This document shows, one piece after another, positions 42,461-52,123 of a stretch of 64,000 nt of DNA (position 1 is the stretch's first letter; each line of letters starts with the position of its first letter). The notes below the pieces were generated by a model that saw nothing but the letters and a program-made list of their open reading frames with translations, did no database searches and was not told the origin of the DNA. A program made the translations under genes and the position numbers. Location: assembly GCA_965216105.1 (NCBI GenBank), contig OZ244147.1, forward strand, positions 124,001 through 188,000, read 5' to 3'. This DNA comes from JAALLB01 sp017643495. Its GTDB lineage: Bacteria; Pseudomonadota; Alphaproteobacteria; Rhizobiales; Rhizobiaceae.

Positions 42461-43408
42461 ATGTCGGATGAAAATTCCAAAAAACGCCTTGGTCGCGGAC
42501 TTGCTGCACTCATGGGGGATCTCGACAAACCCCTCCCTTCCGGCGGGGGTACTTCTGACAACGCTGGCAGCTCTCCTTCCGGAAAGGATGAACCTGCGGA
42601 AATTGTCCGGGGTGAACGCATCGTACCGATTGAGAAAATCAGGGCGAACCCCAACAATCCGCGCAGGCATTTCTCTGACAGTGACTTGCAGGAACTGACC
42701 GACTCAATTCGCGAGCATGGTATCGTCCAGCCGATTCTGGTGCGTCCTGTCAGGGGAGAAGATCTGGGCGGTGCTGAATATGAGATCATTGCAGGTGAGC
42801 GCCGTTGGCGTTCTGCACAACGGGCTGCTCTTCATTCCGTGCCGATTGTCATTCGCGAAGTCGGGGACAAGCAGGCGCTGGAACTTGCGATCATCGAGAA
42901 TGTCCAGCGGGCTGACCTCAATTCACTTGAAGAGGCCCAAGGCTATCAGCAACTGATTGATGAATACGATTATAGCCAAAATGACCTAGCCCAGGTTATA
43001 GGCAAGAGCCGGTCCCATGTTGCGAATACGTTGCGCCTTTTGAAATTGCCTCCTTCCGTGCAGAAACTTGTCAGCAATGGAGAGCTGTCGGCCGGTCATG
43101 CGCGAACGCTGGTAACAGCTGACGATCCGGAAGGTCTTGCAAGGCGAATCCTTGCTGAAGGGTTGTCAGTACGTCAGGCAGAAGCGCTTGCCCAAAACCC
43201 ATCCGAACAGGCCGGAAAACCTGTAGCAGGCTCGCGCAAAACTGAAAAATCTGCCGACATTCGCTCTTTCGAACAGCGAATAGAAGAAGCGCTTGGCCTG
43301 AAAATAGACCTTCGCCACAAGGATAGCGGAAAGGGCGAATTGCGCATTCAATACAAGTCTCTCGAGCAGCTGGACGAACTGGAACGAAGACTTGGCAAGT
43401 CTTTATAA
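42461..43408 (+). CDS. parB: Chromosome partitioning protein ParB
   Basis: 315 residues. N-terminal KKRLGRGLAALMGD is the typical ParA-stimulating tail. The CTPase/ParB-N domain has NPNNPRRHF and AGERRWRSAQ, and IIENVQRADLNSLEEAQGY; the HTH follows (SQNDLAQVIGKSRSHVANTLRLL). The C-terminal leucine-type dimerisation region ends at the stop. It should bind the parS sites 2-4 kb upstream. Confidence 0.97.
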   Translation: MSDENSKKRLGRGLAALMGDLDKPLPSGGGTSDNAGSSPSGKDEPAEIVRGERIVPIEKIRANPNNPRRHFSDSDLQELTDSIREHGIVQPILVRPVRGEDLGGAEYEIIAGERRWRSAQRAALHSVPIVIREVGDKQALELAIIENVQRADLNSLEEAQGYQQLIDEYDYSQNDLAQVIGKSRSHVANTLRLLKLPPSVQKLVSNGELSAGHARTLVTADDPEGLARRILAEGLSVRQAEALAQNPSEQAGKPVAGSRKTEKSADIRSFEQRIEEALGLKIDLRHKDSGKGELRIQYKSLEQLDELERRLGKSL

Positions 43409-43413
43409 ATCAA

Positions 43414-44457
43414 CTACTTAAGATATTTCAGTCGCTCTGCTTCCATGGCAATTGCAAGAAGTGCGGTGCCGGCAAGTGCCCCACCGGCACTGTCATTTGC
43501 GCGGGCATCAAGCATTGCCTTGTCGATGCGAGTGAGGGCCCTGCCTATTCTGCTGCCGGGCCAAATGCTTAACGCGGCAATTACCTTGTCTTTTCGGGAG
43601 AAATGGACCGGTGGCCTGAGTCCGGCAATGACAGCTCCCGGGTTCTGGCGGTGTTTTTCTATCTTCGCCCTTGCTCCCTGAAGCATCTGGAAATGTCTGA
43701 GTGTCGCGGCAAGAATCATGTCCGGGCGATTGCCGGACTGCAACGCCTTGGGCAAAATTTTCTGAAGTCTGGCAATCTGACCGGTTGCTGCAGCATCCAC
43801 CACATCATCAATGACCATTCTTGAAGCATCGCCGACAATTTCTTCAACTGCCGCCATCGTCACCTTGTCGGTGCCGTGGCAATAAAGTGCGAGTTTTGCC
43901 AATTCGCCACGCGAGATCATGCGGTTTTCGCCCAGCATTGCTTTCAATGACTGTCTGGTTTCGCGATCGACTGTCAGACCAAGTTGCACAAGCTCTTCGT
44001 CGATGAGCTGGTCTATGGCAGCATCATTGTCCTGGTAACAGGGTATGCACAGTGCAGCCGGATGTTTTTCGAGATTTTTCCTGAGTGCAGCAGATTTTGC
44101 GAGTTCTCCGGCTTCTATCAGAATGATCGAATCCTCGGGAGGTGTTTCCAGTACAGGTTTTATTGCCTTGAGCAAATCCCGTCGCGTTGTCCCCGAAATC
44201 CTGATCAGGCGTTTGCCACCAAACATGCCTATGGTGTGCGCTTCGTCAGCTATGCGGGCAGAATCGCTGGCCGCATCATCTGCATCCATCCGGAAAAGGG
44301 CAAAAGGGTCGGCGAGGTCTACCCCCGATTTTTCGGCTATTCGATCGGCCCTTTCACTCACAAGACCGGCATCGGGTCCATATAGCAGGATTACCGGCCG
44401 TGAAAATTCCGGCGCACTAATGAAACGGTCAATTTCCCTTGGCTTCAGGCTTGCCAT
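43414..44457 (-). CDS. holA: DNA polymerase III delta subunit
   Basis: 347 residues. Clamp-loader delta: opens the beta clamp. Recognised by LLYGPDAGLVSERADRIAEK at the N-terminus (a degenerate P-loop position) and the domain III helices near the C-terminus. Sequence conservation in this family is low; order beside lptE and leuS supports the call. It converges with parB with 5 bases between stops. Confidence 0.88.
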   Translation of the reverse strand: MASLKPREIDRFISAPEFSRPVILLYGPDAGLVSERADRIAEKSGVDLADPFALFRMDADDAASDSARIADEAHTIGMFGGKRLIRISGTTRRDLLKAIKPVLETPPEDSIILIEAGELAKSAALRKNLEKHPAALCIPCYQDNDAAIDQLIDEELVQLGLTVDRETRQSLKAMLGENRMISRGELAKLALYCHGTDKVTMAAVEEIVGDASRMVIDDVVDAAATGQIARLQKILPKALQSGNRPDMILAATLRHFQMLQGARAKIEKHRQNPGAVIAGLRPPVHFSRKDKVIAALSIWPGSRIGRALTRIDKAMLDARANDSAGGALAGTALLAIAMEAERLKYLK

Positions 44458-44530
44458 GATGTTGCCTGCCGAAAGACATGGTTACACAGCCTGAATAACA
44501 GGCAGGAGAAACCAGCTTGTTGCATTCCGT

Positions 44531-45079
44531 TCAGCTGAATTTCTCCATATCGGCAGCTATCGCAAGTCGCAGTGCTTCCGCAGCTTCCCGTGCTGCCCTG
44601 TCTTCTGCATCCCTTTCTGCGCGTTCATTGGCAAATACCTGCCCCGTCCGGTCATAGGATGCCTTGGCTTGTCTGCTGCCTGTGGCAATCGACTTTCCTG
44701 TCGTCTTGTCAATCAGGTCATAACTGACGCTAACCGTTACAATACCGGCTGAAGAATCCTGTATGGCAGGATCATTGATCGCAGCAAGAACGTTGTTGTT
44801 GTATTTCACGCGGATGCGGGCTTCATGGGTTTTTTGCGGGCTTGGATTTCCGCCGGTGAAAAGGAAAACCAGATGGTTTCGAACCTGCTGCCCGACCCGG
44901 TTATAGGCTTGCGAAACCTCGATCGCCGAGAGTTTGCTGCCTGAAGCACCATACGTATTGCTGGCCGGGCCGTGAAGCGGCTGAAACTGGCAGGCTGACA
45001 GGAACAAAAGCCCGGACAACGCCGCCAAAACACGAAATCCCGCACTGGCAACAATCGGTGTGAAACTAAACAACGACAT
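44531..45079 (-). CDS. lptE: LPS-assembly lipoprotein LptE
   Basis: 182 residues. The N-terminal hydrophobic segment ends in the lipobox LFLSAC (Cys about 30), so it is an outer-membrane lipoprotein. The remainder (LHGPASNTYG, VSYDLIDKTTGK) fits the LptE fold that plugs LptD. C-terminus rich in Ala/Arg/Glu. Its start lies inside the 3' end of leuS (14-bp overlap), so it is translationally coupled. Confidence 0.87.
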   Translation of the reverse strand: MSLFSFTPIVASAGFRVLAALSGLLFLSACQFQPLHGPASNTYGASGSKLSAIEVSQAYNRVGQQVRNHLVFLFTGGNPSPQKTHEARIRVKYNNNVLAAINDPAIQDSSAGIVTVSVSYDLIDKTTGKSIATGSRQAKASYDRTGQVFANERAERDAEDRAAREAAEALRLAIAADMEKFS

Positions 45080-47693
45080 TCACAATTCTCTTTGGTACGA
45101 CGATGATTTTCCTGGGCTGCCGCCCTTCAAGATGTTTCATTACCACATCAAGGGCCAGAGTTGCAGCCTCAATTTCCCCGGCGCCTGCATCAGCAGAAAT
45201 TTCAAGGTCTGCCCGCTTCTTGCCGTTGATCTGTACTGGCAATGTAATGACGTCATCCGTTGCCAGTGCAGGATCGAATTCTGGCCAGTCTGTTTCTGCA
45301 ACCAGCGTGTCATGACCGAGTGCTTTCCAGCATTCTTCAGCAAGGTGCGGCATGACCGGGGCAAAACATTGCACCAGCACCTGAATTCCTTCCTTCATTG
45401 CGGCCATCATCTGGCGACTGGTGGAAGCATTGTCTTCGTTTTTGACGGAAGAAAGTGAGTTGAGGAACTCGTATATCCTGGCGATGGCACGATTGAATGC
45501 CAGTTTTTCGATATCCTCGCCAACTGCTTTCAGGGTTTTATGGGTTACCTTGCGTATGGCAATTGCATCAGGATCAGGGTCATCCTGCACAGGCAGCGCT
45601 ACATCCTTGAGGGTGTCTGTCCAGTTGTTGACCAGACGCCAGAGACGCTGGATAAAGCGATGGGCTCCTTCGGCCCCGGCATCCGTCCACTCCACATCAC
45701 GCTCAGGCGGTGAATCAGAAAGCATGAACCAGCGCGCTGTGTCTGCTCCATAAGTTTCAATGATATCAGCGGGATCAACCGTATTGCGTTTGGATTTCGA
45801 CATTTTTTCAATGCCGCCAATGCGTACATCTTCACCGGTTTCGGCATGTCTGGCACTGCGGTCATTTCCCTCACCGCTGAGTATGATCTCCGATGGCTGA
45901 AGCCACTGACCGTCCTTGCGCTGATAGGTTTCATGAACCACCATTCCCTGGGTAAACAGACCGCGGAACGGTTCTTTGATTTCCATGTGACCCGTAATGG
46001 ACATTGCCCGGGCGAAGAAGCGGGAATAGAGCAAGTGAAGGATGGCGTGTTCAATGCCGCCTATGTACTGGTCAACAGGTAACCAGCGATTGGCGAGTGC
46101 AGGGACGGTCGGTTTGTCATTGTGGGGTGTTATGAAACGGGCAAAATACCAGGATGAATCCACAAACGTGTCCATGGTGTCTGTTTCACGAAGAGCAGGC
46201 TTGCCACAGGCCGGACAATCGGTATTGCGCCAAGTGGGGTGGCGGTCCAGCGGATTTCCCGGTGTATCGAAGCTTACATCGTCTGGCAGTTTTACCGGAA
46301 GGTTTTCGGCCTTTTCCGGAACCACACCGCAGGCTTCGCAATGAACAACCGGTATCGGGCAGCCCCAGTAGCGCTGGCGTGAAATACCCCAGTCGCGCAG
46401 GCGGTATTGCACCTGGCCTTCGCCAGTTTCCTGCTCTTCTGCCCAGTCAATGGTTGCATCGATGGCTTCCTGTCCCGTTGCCACTTCAACACCTGCCGGC
46501 TGGTTGATCCATTTGACCGTTTCAGATTTCTGCGGGACGAAAGGTTCGTTTGCGACGAATTCATCCGCGTCCTGTTCACAGTCCTGCGGGACAAAGGTGG
46601 CAATGATCGGAAGGCCGTATTTGCTGGCGAAGTCATGGTCACGCTGGTCATGTGCCGGACAACCGAAAATCGCGCCGGTTCCGTAATCCATCAAAATGAA
46701 ATTTGCGACGTAGACCGGCAAGGTCCGGTTGTCGTCCAGCGGGTGGCGTACTTTCAGCCCTGTATCAAACCCAAGTTTTTCCGCCCGTTCGAGTTCTTCA
46801 GCGGAGGTGCCGGACTTGCGAACGTCTGAGCTGAACTTTGCCAGATCCTCGTTTTCCTTTGCCAGGGCAAGGGCAAGCGGATGTTCCGGTGCAATCGCCA
46901 TGAAACTTGCACCGGCCAGCGTGTCCGGGCGGGTGGTGTAGATATCAAACCCGTCAAACTCGCCAAATGCCTCGACGAGATCGAACTTCATTTGCAAACC
47001 GCGGCTTTTGCCGATCCAGTTTGCCTGCATCAGGCGGACTTTTGCCGGCCAGCCGTCAAGGGTGTCGAGCGCCTCGAGCAGTTCCTCGCTGAAATCGGAT
47101 ATCCGGAAAAACCACTGGGTAAGCTCGCGTTGCTCGACTTCGGCGCCGGAACGCCATCCCCGGCCGTCAATTACCTGCTCATTGGCAAGTACGGTCATGT
47201 CTACCGGGTCCCAATTGACCTTTGCATTCTTGCGATAGACAAGACCTGCTTCCAGAAAATCGAGAAACAGTTTTTGCTGCTGTGCGTAATAATCCACATC
47301 GCAGGTTGCGAACTCACGTGACCAGTCCAGCGCCAGGCCCATGCTCTTGAGTTGGTCGCGCATGGCGGCGATATTGTCGTAGGTCCAGCCCTTGGGGTGG
47401 GTCTTGTTCTGCATTGCCGCATTTTCAGCAGGCATTCCAAATGCATCCCAGCCCATCGGATGGAGCACTTCATAACCCTTTGCCCGCTTGTATCGGGCGA
47501 TCACGTCACCCATTGTGTAATTCCGGACGTGTCCCATATGGATCCGGCCGGATGGATAGGGAAACATTTCCAGCACGTAATAGGTCGGTTTTCCGTTATC
47601 GGAATCCGTGTCTATTTCGAATAGTTTCCTTTCATCCCATGCTTTTTGCCAGCGGGGTTCCGCTTCACGGGGATTGTAACGTTCAGTGGTCAT
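45066..47693 (-). CDS. leuS: Leucyl-tRNA synthetase
   Basis: 875 residues from the ATG at 47693; the frame is open to 47774, but those residues are unrelated to the family. Class I motifs: HMGH at 52-55 (the HIGH signature), and KMSKSKRN near 630. CP1 editing domain lies between. Charges tRNA-Leu and hydrolyses mischarged products. The 3' end overlaps lptE. Confidence 0.97.
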   Translation of the reverse strand: MTTERYNPREAEPRWQKAWDERKLFEIDTDSDNGKPTYYVLEMFPYPSGRIHMGHVRNYTMGDVIARYKRAKGYEVLHPMGWDAFGMPAENAAMQNKTHPKGWTYDNIAAMRDQLKSMGLALDWSREFATCDVDYYAQQQKLFLDFLEAGLVYRKNAKVNWDPVDMTVLANEQVIDGRGWRSGAEVEQRELTQWFFRISDFSEELLEALDTLDGWPAKVRLMQANWIGKSRGLQMKFDLVEAFGEFDGFDIYTTRPDTLAGASFMAIAPEHPLALALAKENEDLAKFSSDVRKSGTSAEELERAEKLGFDTGLKVRHPLDDNRTLPVYVANFILMDYGTGAIFGCPAHDQRDHDFASKYGLPIIATFVPQDCEQDADEFVANEPFVPQKSETVKWINQPAGVEVATGQEAIDATIDWAEEQETGEGQVQYRLRDWGISRQRYWGCPIPVVHCEACGVVPEKAENLPVKLPDDVSFDTPGNPLDRHPTWRNTDCPACGKPALRETDTMDTFVDSSWYFARFITPHNDKPTVPALANRWLPVDQYIGGIEHAILHLLYSRFFARAMSITGHMEIKEPFRGLFTQGMVVHETYQRKDGQWLQPSEIILSGEGNDRSARHAETGEDVRIGGIEKMSKSKRNTVDPADIIETYGADTARWFMLSDSPPERDVEWTDAGAEGAHRFIQRLWRLVNNWTDTLKDVALPVQDDPDPDAIAIRKVTHKTLKAVGEDIEKLAFNRAIARIYEFLNSLSSVKNEDNASTSRQMMAAMKEGIQVLVQCFAPVMPHLAEECWKALGHDTLVAETDWPEFDPALATDDVITLPVQINGKKRADLEISADAGAGEIEAATLALDVVMKHLEGRQPRKIIVVPKRIVNVVV

Positions 47694-47797
47694 GAGTGAT
47701 GGTTTCTGTTTGAAAACAAGTGCGTCTGGGTTATGTGTCCGGGAACCTTCACCAGAATTTGGGGAAGGGGTCAACTGTGACGTGAGGTGAAACCGAT

Positions 47798-48460
47798 ATG
47801 GAAAAAGCCGATCCCGGTTCCAACTATCTGCAAGTACTTGCCGATATTGAGCAGCATGCAGATTCGCACGGGTGCGAGATACCCTCCCTGATCACCGTAA
47901 GCAAGACATTTGACGCCGACACAATCCGCCCGGTTATCGATGCCGGTTGCCGGATCTTTGGTGAAAACCGGGTGCAGGAGGCACAGGGAAAATGGCCGGA
48001 ACTGAAGTCGGAAACGCCTGATATCGAACTTCACCTGATTGGCCCGTTACAATCCAACAAGACCAGCGACGCTGTGGCGCTGTTTGATTGCATCCAGACC
48101 ATTGACCGGGAGAAGATTGCCCGGTCGATTGCCCGTGAAATGAAGAGACAGGAAAAGCAGCTGAAGCTGTTTGTTCAGATCAATACCGGATCGGAAGCCC
48201 AGAAAGCAGGTATTGATCCTCTAGAAGGAGTTGATTTCGTCCAGTTCTGCCGCGATGAAGCCGGTCTGGAAATTGAAGGACTGATGTGCATTCCCCCGTT
48301 TGATGAAAATCCCGGCCCGCACTTTGCATTGTTGCGCAAGCTTGCTCGGGAGGCAGGTTTGCCCTCGCTTTCAATGGGAATGTCGGGTGATTACCTTACC
48401 GCGACGGAGTTTGGCGCGACCCATGTGCGGGTTGGAAGCGCGATTTTTGGTGCGCGCTAA
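47798..48460 (+). CDS. yggS: YggS family pyridoxal-phosphate homeostasis protein
   Basis: 220 residues. Alanine-racemase-like barrel with the PLP lysine in LITVSKTF, the phosphate-binding FGENRVQEAQGKW, HLIGPLQSNK and the C-terminal GMSGDY and RVGSAIFG. Binds PLP and maintains vitamin B6 balance; it has no racemase partner domain. It diverges from leuS. Confidence 0.95.
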   Translation: MEKADPGSNYLQVLADIEQHADSHGCEIPSLITVSKTFDADTIRPVIDAGCRIFGENRVQEAQGKWPELKSETPDIELHLIGPLQSNKTSDAVALFDCIQTIDREKIARSIAREMKRQEKQLKLFVQINTGSEAQKAGIDPLEGVDFVQFCRDEAGLEIEGLMCIPPFDENPGPHFALLRKLAREAGLPSLSMGMSGDYLTATEFGATHVRVGSAIFGAR

Positions 48461-48500
48461 GAAAGAATCCGGTCCGCGTTGCTGCAAACAATACCGTATA

Positions 48501-49067
48501 TCACGGGTGAATGTGCATGGTGGTAAAGGTCGAGAGAACCGGAAGCAGTCGCCGCATTTCATCGGGATCAATTGCCACACATCCCTCTGTCGGCCCCCTG
48601 TTCTCGCGGGTCTGGTGAAAGAAGATTGCACTTCCTGCATTGCGTTTGCGGGGAAGAATATTGTGATCCATTACAATGCAAATGTCATAAAGGCGGTCGT
48701 CACGCATCATTTTTTCATGACTGGCGGAAAAAGGCAGTTTGACGAAGCGGTTGTAATTGGCATTGGCCGGATCATCACACCAGCCGCTTTCCCTGTTTAT
48801 CCTGCTCATGGGCAGCATTGACGGCAACAAACCAACGCCGGATTTTCTGAAAAACCCGAACAGCAGGTTATAACTGCCGGATGGCGTGACGCCATCGCCC
48901 TCCCGCTTGAGCGGATGTATGCCGGAACGACCCAAACAGCAATGTATCGTGCGACCGGCCGCGCTTAAAAGCCCCTGATGGGGCAGTCCACCCGGACGGT
49001 GGCGAACATGTATATGGTCAAGCATTGGTCGGTTGGGCCTGTTGGCAGAATTCACGTTTTCCATCAA
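48501..49067 (-). CDS. L,D-transpeptidase (YkuD-type) family protein
   Basis: 188 residues. The catalytic block is FFHQTRENRGPTEGCVAI with His151 and the nucleophile Cys163; the more common SHGC-R reads TEGC-A here, as in the COG3786-type branch. Upstream, GVTPSGSYNLLFGF is also typical. These enzymes make 3-3 crosslinks or attach lipoproteins to peptidoglycan. No clear signal peptide at the chosen start; starts at residue 2 or 15 are possible, so export is uncertain. Converges with yggS. Confidence 0.8.
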   Translation of the reverse strand: MMENVNSANRPNRPMLDHIHVRHRPGGLPHQGLLSAAGRTIHCCLGRSGIHPLKREGDGVTPSGSYNLLFGFFRKSGVGLLPSMLPMSRINRESGWCDDPANANYNRFVKLPFSASHEKMMRDDRLYDICIVMDHNILPRKRNAGSAIFFHQTRENRGPTEGCVAIDPDEMRRLLPVLSTFTTMHIHP

Positions 49068-49160
49068 TTAATCACATGAATGTGTTTCTCATTGCAATTG
49101 CCTTACAATCGAAGACAATACGCCTAGATATTCGCTTTCTAAACAAAACAAGGTGTTAAA

Positions 49161-49844
49161 ATGGCTGCCCGTAATATTCTCATTGTAGATGATGATGATG
49201 ATCTGCGTGATGCACTGGTAGAACAACTGGCTCTTTATGACGAGTTTACGGTTGTGACCGAATCAAGTGCCACAAAAGGGGTCAACCGGGCACGCTCTGA
49301 ACATGTTGACCTTTTGGTCATGGATGTGGGCCTTCCCGACATGGATGGGCGGGAAGCGGTCAAGCTTCTTCGCAAGGGCGGATTCAAGGCGCCTATCCTC
49401 ATGCTGACCGGGCACGATACAGATTCCGACACCATCCTCGGGCTGGAAGCGGGGGCAAATGACTATGTTACCAAACCTTTCCGGTTTGCCGTTTTGCTTG
49501 CGCGCATGCGGGCCCAGTTGCGTACCCACGAACAAAGCGAGGATGCCGTCTTTTCTGTCGGGCAATATACGTTCAGGCCATCCCAGAAACTGCTAACGGA
49601 AGAGGACGGCAACAAGGTCCGTCTGACGGAAAAGGAAACGGCGATTGTCAAATACCTTTATCGGGCAGAACAGAAGGTTATTGGCCGTGATGAATTGCTT
49701 GCAGAGGTCTGGGGTTACAATTCCGGTGTAACCACCCACACACTCGAGACGCACATTTACCGGTTGAGACAGAAAATCGAAACCGACCCCTCAAATGCAC
49801 GTTTGCTTGTAACCGAGGGCGGGGGGTATAAACTGCTTCCGTGA
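49161..49844 (+). CDS. cenR: OmpR-type response regulator, CenR-like
   Basis: 227 residues. Receiver domain with acidic Asp10-Asp11, phospho-acceptor Asp55 (VMDVGLPDMDG) and Lys105 (YVTKPFRF). A winged-helix DNA-binding domain occupies about 130-227 (TLETHIYRLRQKIE). The opening ILIVDDDDDLRDALVEQL and overall length fit CenR, an essential envelope regulator in Caulobacter and rhizobia, but the name rests on resemblance. Its kinase CenK is not in the window. The neighbouring L,D-transpeptidase suits an envelope role. An AAGGTG precedes the ATG by 5 bases. Confidence 0.72.
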   Translation: MAARNILIVDDDDDLRDALVEQLALYDEFTVVTESSATKGVNRARSEHVDLLVMDVGLPDMDGREAVKLLRKGGFKAPILMLTGHDTDSDTILGLEAGANDYVTKPFRFAVLLARMRAQLRTHEQSEDAVFSVGQYTFRPSQKLLTEEDGNKVRLTEKETAIVKYLYRAEQKVIGRDELLAEVWGYNSGVTTHTLETHIYRLRQKIETDPSNARLLVTEGGGYKLLP

Positions 49845-49937
49845 CCAGGATGCCCGGCGCGTCCGTTCGGGAGTAGCCGGGCAATTGCTGCATGACAGCA
49901 TGCCCCAGATGTCATTGACCGGATTGCGGAGGTTTTT

Positions 49938-50393
49938 TTGTCGCTTGAGCAGGATATAAATGCCCTTCAACAAGTCGAGTTGCTGTCCGGCTTTGACCGG
50001 GATCATCTCCGGTTGCTGGCATTTGGCAGTCAGCAACTGTCCTTTTCGAAGGGATATGACATATTCTATGAGGGGCAAAAGAGTGACAGCGGCTACCTTG
50101 TGCTGTCCGGCCTGATATCTGTCAGTATCCGGCAGGATGGTGAACCGGTTCACAAGGCTGACCACGGCCCTGGTGCAATGCTCGGAGAACTGGCCCTGAT
50201 TTCCGAAACCGTCCGGACCTATACGGCAACGGTCAAGGAAAACTGCAGTCTTCTCAAGATTCCCCGAACCACCATGCATCGTGTCTTGTCCGAGTATCCA
50301 GACCTCGCCATTGATCTGCACCGGCGGATTTCAAGAGATGTGAGCAAGTTTCTCCAGCAATTACCTGAAATCCAGGCAAAGCTTTCAGGCTGA
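49938..50393 (+). CDS. Cyclic-nucleotide-binding-domain protein (no HTH)
   Basis: 151 residues from a TTG start with GGAGG 5 bases upstream (49928-49932). The whole protein is one CNB/CRP-like beta-roll (EGQKSDSGYLVLSGLISV, GAMLGELALISETVRTYTATV) and a C-terminal helix. There is no DNA-binding HTH, so it is not a CRP/FNR activator. The phosphate-binding arginine region (SETVRTYTA) is present, so cyclic nucleotide binding is possible. Located 93 bases after cenR and likely co-transcribed. Confidence 0.75.
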   Translation: MSLEQDINALQQVELLSGFDRDHLRLLAFGSQQLSFSKGYDIFYEGQKSDSGYLVLSGLISVSIRQDGEPVHKADHGPGAMLGELALISETVRTYTATVKENCSLLKIPRTTMHRVLSEYPDLAIDLHRRISRDVSKFLQQLPEIQAKLSG

Positions 50394-50424
50394 TTTTCCC
50401 AGTGATGACCAGTTCGCTGGCCGG

Positions 50425-51228
50425 TCAGTCGAGATCAAAAACCGCGATACAGGGTACGTGATCGGACGGTTTTTCCCAGCCCCGCGCGTCCCGGATTATT
50501 GTAATATCCGACAGGCTGGCGGCCAGGTCAGCCGATGACCAGATATGGTCGAGACGTCGGCCCTTGTCTGATGCATCCCAGTCGCGCGCCCGATAACTCC
50601 ACCAGCTGAACAGCTTTTCATCGACAGGGATCTTCGCACGTACGAGATCGTGCCAGTTTCCCTGATCGCGTATGCGGTCAAGAAATTCTGTTTCCACAGG
50701 CGTATGGCTGACAACTTTCAGCAATTGCTTGTGTGACCACACATCATTCTCATGGGGTGCAATATTGAGATCGCCCACAAGGATGTTGTCCATGCCGTTG
50801 GCGTTTGCCGAAAGTTCCAGCATTTCTTCCAGAAACTGCAATTTGTGGGCAAATTTCGGATTGATTGCCGGATCGGGCTCATCACCCCCGGCCGGAACAT
50901 AAAAATTGTGAATGCAAAGCGGCTTTCCGCCCGCTTCCGTGATTGTTGCCAGGTGACGTGTATCGCCCATGCCGCAATAATCCCGGCTTGAATATTCAAC
51001 AAAGGGCCTGCGGGATATGGTGGCCACTCCGTGGTAACCCTTTTGTCCGTGGACAGCGATGTGCTCATACCCAAGTTTTCGAATGTTCTTGTAGGGAAAC
51101 TGGTCATTCTGACATTTGATTTCCTGCAAGCAGAGTATGTCGGGCTGATGTTCGGCGAGAAATTGTTCTACTATCCCGATCCGCAGGCGAACCGAGTTGA
51201 TATTCCAGGTGGCAATTTTCAGGGGCAT
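50425..51228 (-). CDS. xth: Exodeoxyribonuclease III
   Basis: 267 residues; AP endonuclease/3'-exonuclease of base-excision repair. Motifs ATWNINSVRLR, LCLQEIKCQNDQF with catalytic Glu, VGDLNIAP and the final SDHVPCIA. RLDHIW and the Tyr/Asp/Asn residues around the active site are intact. Stand-alone minus-strand gene. Confidence 0.95.
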   Translation of the reverse strand: MPLKIATWNINSVRLRIGIVEQFLAEHQPDILCLQEIKCQNDQFPYKNIRKLGYEHIAVHGQKGYHGVATISRRPFVEYSSRDYCGMGDTRHLATITEAGGKPLCIHNFYVPAGGDEPDPAINPKFAHKLQFLEEMLELSANANGMDNILVGDLNIAPHENDVWSHKQLLKVVSHTPVETEFLDRIRDQGNWHDLVRAKIPVDEKLFSWWSYRARDWDASDKGRRLDHIWSSADLAASLSDITIIRDARGWEKPSDHVPCIAVFDLD

Positions 51229-51354
51229 GGGAATTCCGGATCGTTTTCTGGCAAACTAACCGAGAAGCGGTTTGGGTGAAACCCTCAGCAGTTCATCGCA
51301 AACAGGAATTTTTCTGAATAGCTCATCCTGACGCAGGATAGCGGACAATCCGGT

Positions 51355-52101
51355 TCACGGTTGTGTCTTGCGGCGGTTTTTGGAGCGGCTCGATATCTTG
51401 AACAAATCATCGGAAAGGGAAATATTCTTTTCGACGTTGAGGATCAGGACAGACGTCTCCTTGCCCTGCGCATCCTTTACCGTCCATTGCCGCAGGTCTT
51501 CGCTGACAGGATCAAACAGAAGGGTAATTTCTGCATCCCCGAAGACAGTTTTGTCGCCCATAACAACTGTTGTCATGTCATTGCTGGTCTGCACTGAGCG
51601 AATGGACTTGTCATCAATATCGATCCGGTTACTCAACAGAAGGCTGAGCGGTGTCTTGTCGAGTGGATAGTAATTCCATGTTTTCAGCTTGGCGTTGCGA
51701 ACTGCCAGTGTCTTGCCGTTTGAAATCAGCAGCAAGGGTGATGGGTCTTCATAATCAAGGCGAAGTTTTCCGGGACGTTCTATGTAAAATGTACCGCCTG
51801 TCTGTTCGCCCTTCGGGCCAAACTGCACAAATTCACCCTTCATCGTTGGTACATTGCGAAAATGGTTGCTGATCGCAGAAATTGCCTTTGTTCGCTCGTT
51901 TGCCAGTGCAGGCTTTTCAACTCCGCTGAAAGAGACTCCCAGAGACATCAGTCCGGCGACAAGACCAAGTGATGCAAGATAAAGTGCCGACCTGCGGGTA
52001 ATTGCTTTTGAATGGGACAAAAATCGTCTCCGTATGTTGCTTTTCAGGCCGTGATATCCGTCATTCATGGCGGCACTGTGATCCAGGTCAAGCCGACCCA
52101 T
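51355..52101 (-). CDS. lolA: LolA-like outer-membrane lipoprotein carrier
   Basis: 248 residues from the ATG at 52101; the frame is open to 52215 and another ATG lies at 52068, so the start is uncertain. A hydrophobic stretch about 30-50 residues in (SALYLASLGLVAGLMSLGV) acts as signal peptide after a basic N-terminus. The mature part (MKGEFVQFGPKGEQTGGTFYI, GKLRLDYEDPSPLLLISNG) is the LolA half-barrel. It carries lipoproteins across the periplasm. It is 22 bases after the ftsK stop. Confidence 0.85.
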   Translation of the reverse strand: MGRLDLDHSAAMNDGYHGLKSNIRRRFLSHSKAITRRSALYLASLGLVAGLMSLGVSFSGVEKPALANERTKAISAISNHFRNVPTMKGEFVQFGPKGEQTGGTFYIERPGKLRLDYEDPSPLLLISNGKTLAVRNAKLKTWNYYPLDKTPLSLLLSNRIDIDDKSIRSVQTSNDMTTVVMGDKTVFGDAEITLLFDPVSEDLRQWTVKDAQGKETSVLILNVEKNISLSDDLFKISSRSKNRRKTQP

Positions 52102-52123
52102 CAACCGTTTTCGTTTGTTTGCT

